From JAVBQB01 sp031549265 (GTDB lineage: Bacteria > Bacillota > Clostridia > Oscillospirales > JAVBQB01), in NCBI GenBank assembly GCA_031549265.1, contig JAVBQB010000002.1, positions 434,001-498,000 of the forward strand: a DNA stretch of 64,000 bases, written 5' to 3'. Shown here piece after piece: positions 1 to 9,477 of this stretch (position 1 is the stretch's first letter; every line of letters begins with the position of its first letter). The position numbers and the translations under genes were made by a program. The notes under the pieces are model-generated. The model was not told where the DNA came from. It searched no databases and saw only the letters and a list, made by a program, of their open reading frames with translations.

Positions 1-8
1 GAATACCG

Positions 9-713
9 GTGCCGAGAAAAGTGCTCATTGTAGAGGATGACCAGAATATTGCGGAGCTTCTCCGCATGTACCTTGAGAAGGAAGGCTTCATTACGCGCAT
101 GGCGCCCGATGGCAACATAGCGCTGACCGAATTCTCGAAATCGCAGCCCGACCTGGTACTGCTTGACCTCATGCTGCCCGGGCGGGACGGATGGGAAGTC
201 TGCTCCGAAATCCGTAAGAATTCAACCGTGCCGATCATTATGATTACCGCGAAGGGCGAGACGTTTGACAAGGTGCAGGGGCTCGAAATGGGCGCCGACG
301 ACTACATCGCCAAGCCTTTTGAAATGAAAGAAGTCATGGCGCGCATACATGCTGTCATGCGGAGATACGGACATTCGACGGGCGCCGCGAGAAGGCTGAC
401 TTACGACAAGCTGGTAATAGATATGGAGTCGTTTGAGCTGGTGGTGGACGGCAAACGCACCGATGTGCCGCCAAAAGAGCTGGAACTGCTGTTTCACCTC
501 GCGTCGTCGCCCAATAGAGTGTTTACCAGGAATCAGCTGCTGGACGACGTCTGGGGCTTCGACTACTTCGGAGACTCAAGGACTGTTGACGTCCATATCA
601 AGCGGCTGCGTGAAAAACTTGAGGGAGTCAGTACCCGCTGGACACTCAAAACGGTTTGGGGCGTCGGCTATAAATTTGAGTTAGGCGAATCTGATGAGAA
701 GTCTGCTATTTAA
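9..713 (+). CDS. OmpR-family response regulator
   Basis: DNA-binding response regulator of a two-component system, 234 aa. The receiver domain (about residues 4-115) shows the acidic pair ED-D at 9-11, the phospho-acceptor Asp53 in LLDLMLPG, the switch Thr in MITAK and the conserved Lys in AKPF. A winged-helix OmpR/PhoB effector domain follows (about 130-225), ending in the typical GVGYKF motif. The GTG at position 9 sits where receiver domains normally start, but the ribosome-binding site lies off the left edge, so the start is provisional. Its last 20 bases overlap the histidine kinase gene, which implies translational coupling and a cognate pair. The signal and target genes cannot be told from the sequence. 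Confidence 0.93.
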   Translation: MPRKVLIVEDDQNIAELLRMYLEKEGFITRMAPDGNIALTEFSKSQPDLVLLDLMLPGRDGWEVCSEIRKNSTVPIIMITAKGETFDKVQGLEMGADDYIAKPFEMKEVMARIHAVMRRYGHSTGAARRLTYDKLVIDMESFELVVDGKRTDVPPKELELLFHLASSPNRVFTRNQLLDDVWGFDYFGDSRTVDVHIKRLREKLEGVSTRWTLKTVWGVGYKFELGESDEKSAI

Positions 714-2166
714 ACATTTCACCGTGACAGCCGTCTTGATACTGGGCAGCTTTGTGGCGCTCGGCGTAATATTCGTCACGCTGTCAAGCCATTATGTGAC
801 AGAAGACAAACGAGACCAGCTCATCCGAAACGCCAAAATTGTATCAGAAAGCGCGGCGCAAGTCTTTGAGCTTGACTGGGCGTTCCATCTCAGCGTTTCA
901 ACAGTTGCGGGGGTGACCGACGCGCATATCCTCGTCTGCAACAAAGATGGATTGGTGCTGGTCTGTTCGGACGAATCCCCCTGCAGGCACCTTGGACAGA
1001 CTGTGCCAAAGGCGGCGCTTCAACTCGCGTCGCTCGGCAATTACTCTGAAATAGGCAGCTTCGGCAGGTTTTATCCGCAGTCCTCGCTTACTGTGGGAGT
1101 TCCCATAGTCGCGCCTGACGGCAGCGTCATCGGCGTTACTTTTGCAACCGCTGAAATGCAGGGCGCTTCGAATCTGATTATGAACTACATGCGGCTGTTT
1201 GTTGTAACCGCAATCATCGTTCTAATTGCCGCATACCTGTCGGCGTTTTTTGCCGCGAGACAGCTGACCAAGCCGCTTAAAGTCATGTCGAGGGCGGCGC
1301 GCGAGTTTGCCCATGGCAATTTCGAGGTGCGCGTGCCGGTCAAAAACGAAATGTCGGAAACCGGTGAGCTTGCGTCCGCGTTTAACGCTATGGCTGACAG
1401 CCTGCAAAACGCTGAGGAGCTGCGCCGCGGTTTTATCGGCAACGTTTCGCACGAACTGCGCACACCGATGACGACAATCGCGGGATATATAGAAGGAATA
1501 CTGGACGGCACCATCCCGCAGGAAAAAGCGCACGGATACCTGCATGTCATCCGCGACGAGGTTCACAGACTGTCGAGGCTGGTTCGCCGGATGCTTGACA
1601 TCGCGAGGATGCAATCAGGGGAGACCGAACTGACTCTGAAAGATTTTGACATCTGCGAGCTCGTAAGCAGGGTGCTGCTGGGCTTTGAGAACAGGATAGA
1701 TTTCAAGCGCCTGGACGTCGACGCAAGCCTGCCGGACACACCTCTAAATGTACGCGCCGATCCGGACATGATAACGCAGGTAATATATAACCTTCTGGAT
1801 AACGCAGTTAAATTCGCTGCCGGAGAAACGGTTATCGAGGTTGCTGTCAAACGGGTTTCCAGTAAGGCGACAATATCTATTTCTAACAGCGGAGTGGAAA
1901 TACCGCCGGATGATCTGCCATTTATTTTTGGAAGGTTTCACAAGACCGACCGCAGCAGGGCGGCGGACCGCGATGGCGTCGGGCTCGGCCTCTACATTGT
2001 CAAGGTGATTTTGGACAGCCACAATCAGGATATAAATGTGGAAAGCGTCTCGGGTAGAACGACATTCAGCTTTTCGCTCGCCTGTTCTCCCAAGAGTGAG
2101 TCACATCCAAAGAGTTTGCCGCACAAGTCCGAATCAAATCAAAAGCAGAACGGTCAGCAAGAATGA
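694..2166 (+). CDS. Membrane sensor histidine kinase
   Basis: Sensor kinase partner of the preceding response regulator, 490 aa. A membrane segment at about 9-30 and a second at about 168-188 enclose an extracytoplasmic sensing domain of roughly 135 residues that carries three Cys. A HAMP linker (about 190-242), a HisKA domain with the phospho-acceptor His253 in SHELRTP, and an HATPase domain with N box (NLLDNAVKFA) and G box (DGVGLGLYIV) follow. The C-terminal tail is a low-complexity Ser/Lys/Gln stretch. The architecture resembles PhoR/VicK-like or antibiotic-stress kinases; the ligand is unknown. The ATG at 694 lies inside the end of the regulator gene. Confidence 0.93.
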   Translation: MRSLLFKHFTVTAVLILGSFVALGVIFVTLSSHYVTEDKRDQLIRNAKIVSESAAQVFELDWAFHLSVSTVAGVTDAHILVCNKDGLVLVCSDESPCRHLGQTVPKAALQLASLGNYSEIGSFGRFYPQSSLTVGVPIVAPDGSVIGVTFATAEMQGASNLIMNYMRLFVVTAIIVLIAAYLSAFFAARQLTKPLKVMSRAAREFAHGNFEVRVPVKNEMSETGELASAFNAMADSLQNAEELRRGFIGNVSHELRTPMTTIAGYIEGILDGTIPQEKAHGYLHVIRDEVHRLSRLVRRMLDIARMQSGETELTLKDFDICELVSRVLLGFENRIDFKRLDVDASLPDTPLNVRADPDMITQVIYNLLDNAVKFAAGETVIEVAVKRVSSKATISISNSGVEIPPDDLPFIFGRFHKTDRSRAADRDGVGLGLYIVKVILDSHNQDINVESVSGRTTFSFSLACSPKSESHPKSLPHKSESNQKQNGQQE

Positions 2167-2232
2167 CAAATTATCATTCGATCCACTGTACAATAAAGTT
2201 ACAAAATGATTAGCGCATTTTGCCAATATTCC

Positions 2233-2261
2233 TTGACATTGCCGCGTTTGTTATGTAAGAT
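2233..2261 (+). promoter_or_regulatory. Predicted sigma-A promoter upstream of rny
   Basis: TTGACA at 2233-2238, a 17-base spacer and TAAGAT at 2256-2261. It points toward rny and would give an untranslated leader of roughly 265 bases. Confidence 0.6.
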
Positions 2262-2533
2262 AATATACATAATGCGGGATAGTACGCTTTTTTTATTGTG
2301 CAAAAAACATAGCAACCGTATTTCTTCATGACATCATTGTATTCGGTTGGCGGCAGCTGCCGCGGGCCTTATCTGATATGATTTTGCATTAAGTTATATG
2401 ACAGTGCCAAATGAGGACCGATAACCGGAAGCTGATGCTTTCAGGTCTTTTTGGGCTGATTGTGTTTGCCTTGTTGAAGCACGGCGCAGTGTCTCGTATT
2501 TGATATATTAATGAAAGGTGAGTCACTGGGAAT
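2262..2533 (+). other. Long structured leader before rny
   Basis: Gene-free stretch downstream of the predicted promoter. It contains CAACCG (2313-2318) pairing with CGGTTG (2344-2349), directly followed by a perfect 14-base palindrome (2350-2363). A terminator-like hairpin follows at 2415-2447, with GACC/GGTC closing an inner GAAGC/GCTTTC stem and then a five-T run at 2448-2452. No convincing open frame is seen. It may be an attenuator or simply a stable 5' leader; no known riboswitch class was recognised. Confidence 0.4.
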
Positions 2534-4084
2534 ATGGATTGGTGGAACATAGTTCTCCCGATCGTCACCGCCGTTGTCGCAGCCGTCATAGCTTTTATGG
2601 CGGGAGTCGCGTTTCGCAAACGGATTGCCGAAAAGGAGATTTCTAGCGCAGAGGACGAAGCCAAGAGGATTATAAACGAATCAATTAAGACAGCCGAAAG
2701 CAAAAAGAGAGAAGCGCTTCTCGAAGCCAAAGAGGAGATCCACAAAAATCGTGTGGAATATGAGAAGGAAGTCAAGGAACGCAGGGTAGAGCTTCAAAAG
2801 CAGGAAAGAAGACTCCAGCAAAAGGAAGAGACTCTTGATAAAAAGACCGAGGCAATCGAGCAAAAAGATGAGCTTCTGAATAAAAAGCTGGCTGATAATG
2901 AAGCCGTCCGCGAGGAAATACAGATTCTAAAGCGCGACCAAATGGAGCTGCTGGAGCGCATTTCAGGATTCTCCGCTGAGGATGCCAAGCAGTATTTAAT
3001 CAGCAATTTCGAATCTGAGGTCAAGCACGAGATGGCGGTCAAGCTGAAGGAAATTGAAGTCAGATTTAAGGACGACGCCGATCAGAAAGCTCGTGAGTAT
3101 ATATCTCTCGCCATACAAAAATGCGCGGCAGACCATGTGACCGAAGCCACGGTTTCGGTGGTAACCCTGCCCAGTGACGAGATGAAGGGCCGCATAATTG
3201 GCCGTGAAGGACGCAATATCAGAACCCTCGAGACGCTGACCGGAGTTGATTTGATCATTGACGACACTCCGGAGGCGATAACGCTTTCCAGCTTTGATCC
3301 GGTGCGCCGCGAGATTGCGCGCCTGTCGCTGGAAAAACTCATTGTGGACGGACGAATTCACCCCGCCCGCATCGAGGAAATGGTGGAAAAAACAAAGCGC
3401 GAAGTTGAGCAGACAATTAAGCAGGAAGGCGAACGCGCGACATTTGAGACGGGCGTTCACGGACTGCATCCCGAGATTATTAAACTGCTGGGCAAGCTGC
3501 GTTACCGCACAAGTTACGGGCAGAATGTACTCAAGCATTCGATAGAGGTATCGCATGTCGCGGGAATGCTGGCGGCTGAGCTCGGAGTCGACCAGATGCT
3601 GGCTAAGCGATCGGGACTACTACACGATATCGGCAAGGCTGTGGATCATGAAATTGAGGGTTCGCACGTAACGATAGGCGTCGATATCGCGCGCAAGTAC
3701 AAGGAAAACAACGAGGTAATACACGCCATTCACGCCCATCACGGCGACGTTGAGGCAAAGAGCGTGGTAGCCTGTCTGGTTCAGGCAGCGGACGCCATTT
3801 CGGCCGCGAGGCCGGGAGCCAGGCGCGAAAATCTCGAAAACTATATCAGACGTTTGGAAAAACTTGAGGAACTCGCTAACGGCTTTGAGGGCGTTGAGAG
3901 AAGCTTCGCCATCCAGGCCGGACGCGAGATACGCATAATGGTCAAGCCTGAGGAAATCGGTGACGACGAGATGACACTGCTCGCCCGCGATCTTACAAAG
4001 AAGATCGAAACAGAGCTGGAATATCCCGGACAGATCAAGGTTCATCTGATTCGCGAAACGCGCCTGATCCAGTATGCAAAGTGA
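2534..4084 (+). CDS. rny: Ribonuclease Y
   Basis: Membrane-anchored endoribonuclease that initiates mRNA decay in Firmicutes, 516 aa, the usual family length. One N-terminal membrane helix (about 6-28) is followed by a long charged coiled coil (about 30-170), a KH RNA-binding domain with the GREGRNIR motif (about 205-270) and an HD metal-phosphohydrolase domain with LLHDIGKA (about 335-430). The next gene is a YmdB phosphoesterase 15 bases downstream, the arrangement known from Bacillus and Clostridia. The Shine-Dalgarno is not strong close to the ATG; AAGGTGAG lies rather far upstream. The start was chosen because it directly precedes the membrane anchor. Confidence 0.97.
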   Translation: MDWWNIVLPIVTAVVAAVIAFMAGVAFRKRIAEKEISSAEDEAKRIINESIKTAESKKREALLEAKEEIHKNRVEYEKEVKERRVELQKQERRLQQKEETLDKKTEAIEQKDELLNKKLADNEAVREEIQILKRDQMELLERISGFSAEDAKQYLISNFESEVKHEMAVKLKEIEVRFKDDADQKAREYISLAIQKCAADHVTEATVSVVTLPSDEMKGRIIGREGRNIRTLETLTGVDLIIDDTPEAITLSSFDPVRREIARLSLEKLIVDGRIHPARIEEMVEKTKREVEQTIKQEGERATFETGVHGLHPEIIKLLGKLRYRTSYGQNVLKHSIEVSHVAGMLAAELGVDQMLAKRSGLLHDIGKAVDHEIEGSHVTIGVDIARKYKENNEVIHAIHAHHGDVEAKSVVACLVQAADAISAARPGARRENLENYIRRLEKLEELANGFEGVERSFAIQAGREIRIMVKPEEIGDDEMTLLARDLTKKIETELEYPGQIKVHLIRETRLIQYAK

Positions 4085-4099
4085 CAGATTGAGGCAGAT

Positions 4100-4876
4100 A
4101 TGATCCTACTCGCGATTGGCGACGTATCAGGCGGCGGCGGTATGGAAATATTGTCGCGGCACCTGCGGTCGCTGAAAAAAATGTATTCGGCGGATATAAC
4201 CGTTGTTAACGGTGAAAACGCTTCGGTCATCGGAGCTTCCCCCGATCAGATCAAAGAGATATTCGATATGGGCGCCGATGTGGTCACGCTGGGTAACCAC
4301 GTCTGGGGAAGGCGTGAGCTCGCCGAAAGGTTTGAGGATTTTCCCTATCTTCTCCGCCCGCTTAATATGTCCGCAGAGCTTCCGGGCGACGGGTGGACCG
4401 TGGTTCACACCAGGAGCGGAAAGCGGGTCGCGGTTATAAATCTTATCGGCCGGGTAAACATGAATTGCCTGACCGATAACCCTTTTGTGGCCGTTGACAG
4501 GAAAATCCGCGAGCTCTCGGGAATTGCCGACATTTTTGTGGTCGAGATACATGCGGAAGCCACCAGCGAGAAAGTCGCGCTGGCTTATTACCTTGACGGC
4601 CGGGTTTCCGCTGTGTACGGCACGCATACGCATATACAAACCGCCGACGAGCGGGTGCTGCCCAAAGGAACCGGGTATATCACCGATCTTGGAATGACCG
4701 GCCCGATTGAATCCGCGCTTGGCATAAAGCCCGAACAGGCCGTTTCATACTTTCTCGGCGGGCTGTACCAGAGATATGAATCCGCAAAAGGGCCATGCAG
4801 GATAAACGGCGCGATGTTTGAGATTGACGACGACACTGGGAAGTGCCGCTCGGTGTCCCGAATTTCGGTAACATAG
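4100..4876 (+). CDS. ymdB: YmdB-family metallophosphoesterase
   Basis: Dinuclear-metal phosphoesterase of the YmdB/DR1281 family (TIGR00282-like), 258 aa. In Bacillus the homologue hydrolyses 2',3'-cyclic nucleotides and influences biofilm and motility decisions. Visible ligand motifs are GD at residues 7-8, NGEN near 38, TLGNH near 65 and the late THTHIQT block near 175. The usual D-I-V-G segment after the first Asp reads DVSGGGG here, a mild variant. It follows rny by 15 bases with GAGG five bases before the ATG, so the two are probably co-transcribed and linked to RNA turnover. Confidence 0.9.
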   Translation: MILLAIGDVSGGGGMEILSRHLRSLKKMYSADITVVNGENASVIGASPDQIKEIFDMGADVVTLGNHVWGRRELAERFEDFPYLLRPLNMSAELPGDGWTVVHTRSGKRVAVINLIGRVNMNCLTDNPFVAVDRKIRELSGIADIFVVEIHAEATSEKVALAYYLDGRVSAVYGTHTHIQTADERVLPKGTGYITDLGMTGPIESALGIKPEQAVSYFLGGLYQRYESAKGPCRINGAMFEIDDDTGKCRSVSRISVT

Positions 4877-4888
4877 CCGGTAAGCTCC

Positions 4889-4918
4889 TTGGACTTTTTG
4901 CATGAAGTGTGATATAAT
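4889..4918 (+). promoter_or_regulatory. Predicted sigma-A promoter of the stalk-protein gene
   Basis: TTGGAC at 4889-4894, an 18-base spacer and a perfect TATAAT at 4913-4918, about 36 bases before the next start codon. Confidence 0.6.
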
Positions 4919-4954
4919 AAGCAGCAGTGACGCAGAAAAGAAAGAGGTGTATTT

Positions 4955-6535
4955 ATGAAGATCAAGAAGATCACATCAGTTTTGGTTGCGCTTTGCCTGA
5001 CATTTTCGCTGGGCACTGTCGCGTTTGCGGCAGAGGATACCGCCTCACCGGTGAGAGTTATGCTGGATGGACAGTATCTCAACCTCGGCGAGGACGGAGT
5101 CATCAGCATAAACGGCAGAACGATGGTGGCCTGTGAGAATTTCATGCAGGCTGTCGGTGCCGAGACCGAACTTAACGCCGCCGCGAACAAAATTACCGTC
5201 ACCCTCGGCCAGACAACAGTTGCTATGCTTGAATCGGCCGTCAACATTACGGTGACAAAGAACGGATTTTCCCAAAACATAAAGGCCGACGTCCCCCCGA
5301 CAGTCGTAGGAGGTATGCTGTATATCCCGGTTAGGGCGATTTCCGAAGCTTTAGGGCTCAGCGTCAGTTGGGACAGCGCAGCGCAAACCGTTGTCCTGAT
5401 CGATATTCCCAAACTTCTGGACGGTGTTGACGCGCAGTACTCGATCACCAACAAAATGATGCAGATGACTGTCAACCCCGAAAAAGCTTACAAAACCACC
5501 GCCACAATGACCCAGGATCAGTCTATCAGCGAAGGGCCTGGAAAGAGTCAGATAAATAACAAGGTAGACTATGTGATCGATATGCTGACCAAAAACGCGG
5601 ACATGAGCATGACGATGAACATGAAATACCAAATGGATCCTAAGATGATTAAGGACGCGTCAGCCGAAGACGTGCAGAGTGTCGCTTTGATTAACGAGAT
5701 CATGAAAGACATGAAGATCAACATGATTTATAACTCCGCCGATGAGACTTTTTACATAAACTTCGGCGCCCTCAATGCCATTATGGGCGGTTTTATCGGG
5801 CAGACGTTTACTGAAAAGACATGGATTCAGTTTGATATGAGCGCGCTCTCCTCGCTGTACGGCACATCCAGTGAGACAATGAAAAAAATTATGTCCGGCG
5901 ATATGTCGGGTCTGACCATGGGCACGATGTACGGCATGATGCTCAACAATCAGGATATCTACAGCGTGGACAGCTACGGCGATATCAAGTTTGCGCTTGA
6001 CCTGAGCGCGGAGCTTCTCGGAGACAAGTGCTACACCGTGGCGGGAACCCCCGCGAATCCCGAATACACGTACAAGATCAACAACAAGATGATCAGCGAC
6101 GCCGTCGATGCCGTGAAGGCTAAGAGCCCCGATACCGAATTTGACACATCGTGGATCTCCGCGATAGACATTGACGCGACATCGTATACCAAGGTGCTTG
6201 GAGCGCATTCGTTCAAAGACACTTTGGATCTCACGCTTACCATGAATATGGGCGATCTCCTGGCGATAGCTGTGCCGGAGATGTCTGGATTAGGCATTGC
6301 AATGCCCGATATGACCATGAACATGAAAATGGACTGCACAGTGCCCGGCAAAACGACTTTTGACATGACGTTTGATGTGACTGATGATTCAATCTCGGTC
6401 GCAGGCGCGATGAAGGGCCAGATGGACATGGTAGAGTCTACTGAGAAAGTACCGTCAGCTCCCCCGGCAGACGCTGAGATTATCGATCTTGGCGTGTTGC
6501 TCGGAGCGATGTTCTCTGGAGCCATAACTCAATAA
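4955..6535 (+). CDS. Secreted protein with copper-amine-oxidase-N domain and Met-rich region
   Basis: Exported protein of 526 aa. It has an N-terminal signal peptide (about 1-26, ending AFA-AED), then one copper amine oxidase N-terminal-like stalk domain (about 30-135), recognised by the VMLDGQ start, the VPVRAISEALG-type core (here IPVRAISEALG) and the closing VSWDSAAQTVVL strand. This module is common in Clostridia on surface proteins and does not by itself imply copper oxidation. The remaining roughly 390 residues match nothing I recognise but are rich in Met, with clusters near residues 210-230 and 440-460. AGAGGTG precedes the ATG, and its own promoter and a strong terminator make it monocistronic. 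Confidence 0.8.
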   Translation: MKIKKITSVLVALCLTFSLGTVAFAAEDTASPVRVMLDGQYLNLGEDGVISINGRTMVACENFMQAVGAETELNAAANKITVTLGQTTVAMLESAVNITVTKNGFSQNIKADVPPTVVGGMLYIPVRAISEALGLSVSWDSAAQTVVLIDIPKLLDGVDAQYSITNKMMQMTVNPEKAYKTTATMTQDQSISEGPGKSQINNKVDYVIDMLTKNADMSMTMNMKYQMDPKMIKDASAEDVQSVALINEIMKDMKINMIYNSADETFYINFGALNAIMGGFIGQTFTEKTWIQFDMSALSSLYGTSSETMKKIMSGDMSGLTMGTMYGMMLNNQDIYSVDSYGDIKFALDLSAELLGDKCYTVAGTPANPEYTYKINNKMISDAVDAVKAKSPDTEFDTSWISAIDIDATSYTKVLGAHSFKDTLDLTLTMNMGDLLAIAVPEMSGLGIAMPDMTMNMKMDCTVPGKTTFDMTFDVTDDSISVAGAMKGQMDMVESTEKVPSAPPADAEIIDLGVLLGAMFSGAITQ

Positions 6536-6551
6536 CGCAATAAGTAACCAA

Positions 6552-6587
6552 ACGCCCGCGCCAGTTATTGGCGCGGGCGTTTTTTTA
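6552..6587 (+). terminator. Intrinsic terminator
   Basis: Perfect 11-bp G+C-rich stem (6552-6562 with 6570-6580), seven-base loop and a run of T from 6580 to 6586, starting 16 bases after the stalk-protein stop codon. Confidence 0.95.
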
Positions 6588-6617
6588 TGTTTGCCGATAT
6601 ATTTCACGGTTGTATGA

Positions 6618-7295
6618 TCACTTGCAGAATACATGCCGGCCGATCGTCACTATCTGTGGGCGGCTCAAAATCCATGTGGAGGTGGCGGTCACGGGGTTGA
6701 AGTAGTAGATTGATCCGCCACTGGGATCAAAGCCGTTCAGAGCGTCCTGCGCCGCCCGTTTGGAGGATTCGGCGACCGGCTGGTCAAACTGCCCGTCAAC
6801 GACTGCGGTAAACGCGCCCTTCTGGTATATCACCCCTGCAAGCGTATTGGGGAACGAGGGATGCTTGACGCGATTGAGCACGACGGCGCCAACGGCGACC
6901 TGGCCCTGGTAGGGCTCGCCGCGCGATTCCGCGGAGATTATCCGCGCCAGGAGGTTGATATCGCTGTTGAGCGATCCGCCGGTGTAGACTGAAGGGTTAA
7001 TTCCCATCGCCGCTAGCGTTTGCGGGCCGCAAATACCGTCTACCGTGAGCTTGTTTTTTGACTGAAAGTATTTGACCGCTTCGACCGTGCGGGGGCCGTA
7101 TACGCCGTCGGCAGTGGAAGTCGTGTATCCCCAGTTGCGGAGCTTGGTTTGAATTTCTTTGACAACGTCGCCGCTTGAGCCCTGCATGTAAGTGACCGCC
7201 GACGCGGAGGTCTGCCACTGAATAAGCAAAATAATTGCTATATTGATCGCGAATACAAGGGCAATCGAAAATGTGAGCTTCAGCCGTTTGCTCAT
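6618..7295 (-). CDS. sleB: Spore cortex-lytic enzyme, SleB type
   Basis: Cell-wall hydrolase of 225 aa that in spore formers degrades cortex peptidoglycan during germination as a lytic transglycosylase. An N-terminal membrane or signal segment (about 7-25) is followed by a peptidoglycan-binding repeat (about 35-100, with VDGICGPQT) and a Hydrolase_2/SleB domain (about 110-225) carrying the catalytic Glu in ISAESRGE. The open frame extends 15 codons upstream, but the ATG at 7295 has GGAGGA seven bases before it and starts the signal segment, so it was chosen. No ypeB partner is next to it. It could also act as a general cell-wall hydrolase. Confidence 0.88.
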   Translation of the reverse strand: MSKRLKLTFSIALVFAINIAIILLIQWQTSASAVTYMQGSSGDVVKEIQTKLRNWGYTTSTADGVYGPRTVEAVKYFQSKNKLTVDGICGPQTLAAMGINPSVYTGGSLNSDINLLARIISAESRGEPYQGQVAVGAVVLNRVKHPSFPNTLAGVIYQKGAFTAVVDGQFDQPVAESSKRAAQDALNGFDPSGGSIYYFNPVTATSTWILSRPQIVTIGRHVFCK

Positions 7296-7410
7296 GTCAT
7301 TCCTCCGATATGGCGGCAACAGATACGCCCAAACCACCACTTTGTTTTGATGCCTTTATTTTTCCAAACTCTAAATAAGTTATGCTGTTGATGAGCAAAG
7401 TATTATTGCC

Positions 7411-7451
7411 AAAAAACGTTAACCGGCAGCCGTGTGTCTGCGGCTGCCGGT
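7411..7451 (-). terminator. Intrinsic terminator after thrS
   Basis: Perfect 11-bp stem (7422-7432 with 7441-7451) and an eight-base loop. Read on the minus strand it is followed a few bases later by six T (7411-7416), just beyond the thrS stop. Confidence 0.85.
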
Positions 7452-7476
7452 CGGTATATGCAATTGCAAGTTATAC

Positions 7477-9408
7477 TTAAACTGGCGGGCGCGACTGCTC
7501 GCCGAGTTTTTGAATGAACTCATCTACAGTCATGCTGCCAATATCGCCGTCAGCCCTAGAGCGCACGGCAATCTCGCCGGATTCGGCTTCCTTGTCGCCC
7601 AGAACGAGCATATACGGGATTTTCTGGTTCTGCGCCTCGCGTATCTTGTAGCCGATTTTTTCGCTCCGCAAATCAACATCGACCCTGTAGCCCAACCTGC
7701 GCAAACGATCACGCAGATCAGATGCCGCGCCGTGCGTGCGGTCGGTGATCGGTAAAACGACAGCCTGTACCGGCGCAAGCCATAGTGGCAGAGCCCCGGC
7801 GTATTTCTCGATAAGCAGCGCCAATGTGCGCTCATAGCAGCCGATTGACGTTCTGTGGATAATATACGGGTGCTTCTTCGAGTTGTCCCGGTCGACATAT
7901 TCCATACCGAACCGCTCGGCAAGCTGGAAGTCGACCTGAATGGTAATCAGCGTGTCCTCTTTGCCGAAGACGTTGCGGATCTGGATGTCAAGCTTGGGGC
8001 CGTAGAAGGCCGCTTCACCCTCGGATTCGGTGTAATCAAGCTCGAGTCCGTCCAGAATCTGCTTCATCAGAGCCTGAACGCTGTCCCATTGCTCGGCCGA
8101 TCCGATGTACTTGTCGGTATTGGCCGGATCCCACTTGGAAAAACGGAAGCTGACGTCAGAGTCGAGTCCGCAGGCCCGCAGCATGTACATCGCAAGGTCG
8201 ACGCAGCCGCGGAATTCTTCTTCCAGCTGTTCGGGGAGACAGGCAAGATGCCCTTCCGATATCGTGAACTGGCGCACGCGGATAAGGCCGTGCATTTCGC
8301 CTGAAGCCTCGTTGCGGAAGAGAGTTGATGTCTCGTTGAAGCGCATCGGAAGGTCGCGGTAACTGCGCGTTTTGGAGAGATAGACCTGGAACTGGAACGG
8401 ACAGGTCATCGGACGCAGCGCAAAGACCTCGCCTTCGCCGTCTGGGTCGCCCATAATGAACATGCCCTCGCGGTAATGCTGCCAATGTCCGGAGATCTTG
8501 TACAAATCACGCTTGGCCATGAACGGAGTCTTGGTGAGCAGGTAGCCGCGCCGATCCTCCTCGTCCTCGACGAAGCGTTGAAGGATCTGGAGCACCTTCG
8601 CGCCCTTGGGCATCAGAATCGGCAGTCCCTGGCCGATATAGTCGGTGGTGGTGAAGAACTCCAGCTCGCGCCCGATGCGGTTGTGGTCGCGGCGGCGCGC
8701 CTCCTCGAGCGCCTCGATATACGCGTTCAAATCGTCCTTTTTGGTGAATGCCGTGCCGTAAATCCTGCACAGCACTTTCTTGGTGGAATCGCCGCGCCAG
8801 TATGCCCCGGTGGTGGACAGCAGCTTAAAAGCCTTGATCCTGCCGGTGTCCGGTATGTGCGGGCCGGCGCACAGATCGGTGAACTCGCCCTGCTTATAAA
8901 ACGAAATAACGGCGTCTTCGGGCAGGTCGTTTATCAACTCGGTTTTGTAGGGTTCGCCCTGCTTTGCGACTAAGTCAAGCGCCTCGTCGCGTGGCAGCTC
9001 GAACCGCTCGACAGGCAGCTTTTCCTTGACGATACGCGACATTTCCGCCTCGATCTTCTCAAGGTCGGGTGAAGAAAATGGGGTCTCCACGTCAAAGTCG
9101 TAGTAAAATCCGTCCTCAATAGCCGGGCCGATGGCGAGCTTTGCAGTCGGGTACAGACGCTTGACAGCCTGAGCCATGACGTGAGACGCGGTGTGGCGCA
9201 GCGCGTGCCGTCCATCCGGGTCGTCAAAGGTCAGGATCTCGAGGGCGCAGTCGGCATCAGGTTTATATAGCAAGTCGGTAACCTTTCCGTCAACACGGGC
9301 GGCGAGAGCGGCGCGGGCGAGCCCCCCGCTGATCGACTCAGCGACGTCCAGCAGGGTTTTGCCGGCCTCGACGGAAATGGAGTTGCCGTCTTTTAATGTG
9401 ATCTGCAT
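7477..9408 (-). CDS. thrS: Threonyl-tRNA synthetase
   Basis: Class II synthetase that charges tRNA-Thr with threonine in the cytoplasm, 643 aa, full length. Domains in order: TGS (about 1-60), editing/SAD domain with HTASH and its metal-binding residues (about 62-230), catalytic core (about 240-535) with motif 2 (FRNEASGEMHGLIRVRQF) and the zinc Cys in RPMTCPF, and the anticodon-binding domain (about 540-640). AGGAGG precedes the ATG. It is the last gene of a minus-strand run after ychF and the acyltransferase-like gene. The 69-base gap upstream is too short for the T-box leader that often controls thrS in Firmicutes. Confidence 0.98.
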   Translation of the reverse strand: MQITLKDGNSISVEAGKTLLDVAESISGGLARAALAARVDGKVTDLLYKPDADCALEILTFDDPDGRHALRHTASHVMAQAVKRLYPTAKLAIGPAIEDGFYYDFDVETPFSSPDLEKIEAEMSRIVKEKLPVERFELPRDEALDLVAKQGEPYKTELINDLPEDAVISFYKQGEFTDLCAGPHIPDTGRIKAFKLLSTTGAYWRGDSTKKVLCRIYGTAFTKKDDLNAYIEALEEARRRDHNRIGRELEFFTTTDYIGQGLPILMPKGAKVLQILQRFVEDEEDRRGYLLTKTPFMAKRDLYKISGHWQHYREGMFIMGDPDGEGEVFALRPMTCPFQFQVYLSKTRSYRDLPMRFNETSTLFRNEASGEMHGLIRVRQFTISEGHLACLPEQLEEEFRGCVDLAMYMLRACGLDSDVSFRFSKWDPANTDKYIGSAEQWDSVQALMKQILDGLELDYTESEGEAAFYGPKLDIQIRNVFGKEDTLITIQVDFQLAERFGMEYVDRDNSKKHPYIIHRTSIGCYERTLALLIEKYAGALPLWLAPVQAVVLPITDRTHGAASDLRDRLRRLGYRVDVDLRSEKIGYKIREAQNQKIPYMLVLGDKEAESGEIAVRSRADGDIGSMTVDEFIQKLGEQSRPPV

Positions 9409-9477
9409 AGGTGAATCCTCCTGATATTACAATAAGCGAACGCGGCGACCTGAGTTTTGGATAAGGAGCCCGCGGCT

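Noticed and set aside
2273..2295. Small GCG/CGC hairpin followed by seven T as a terminator
   Set aside because: Stem too short and it lies just after the predicted rny promoter; probably chance in A+T-rich leader sequence.
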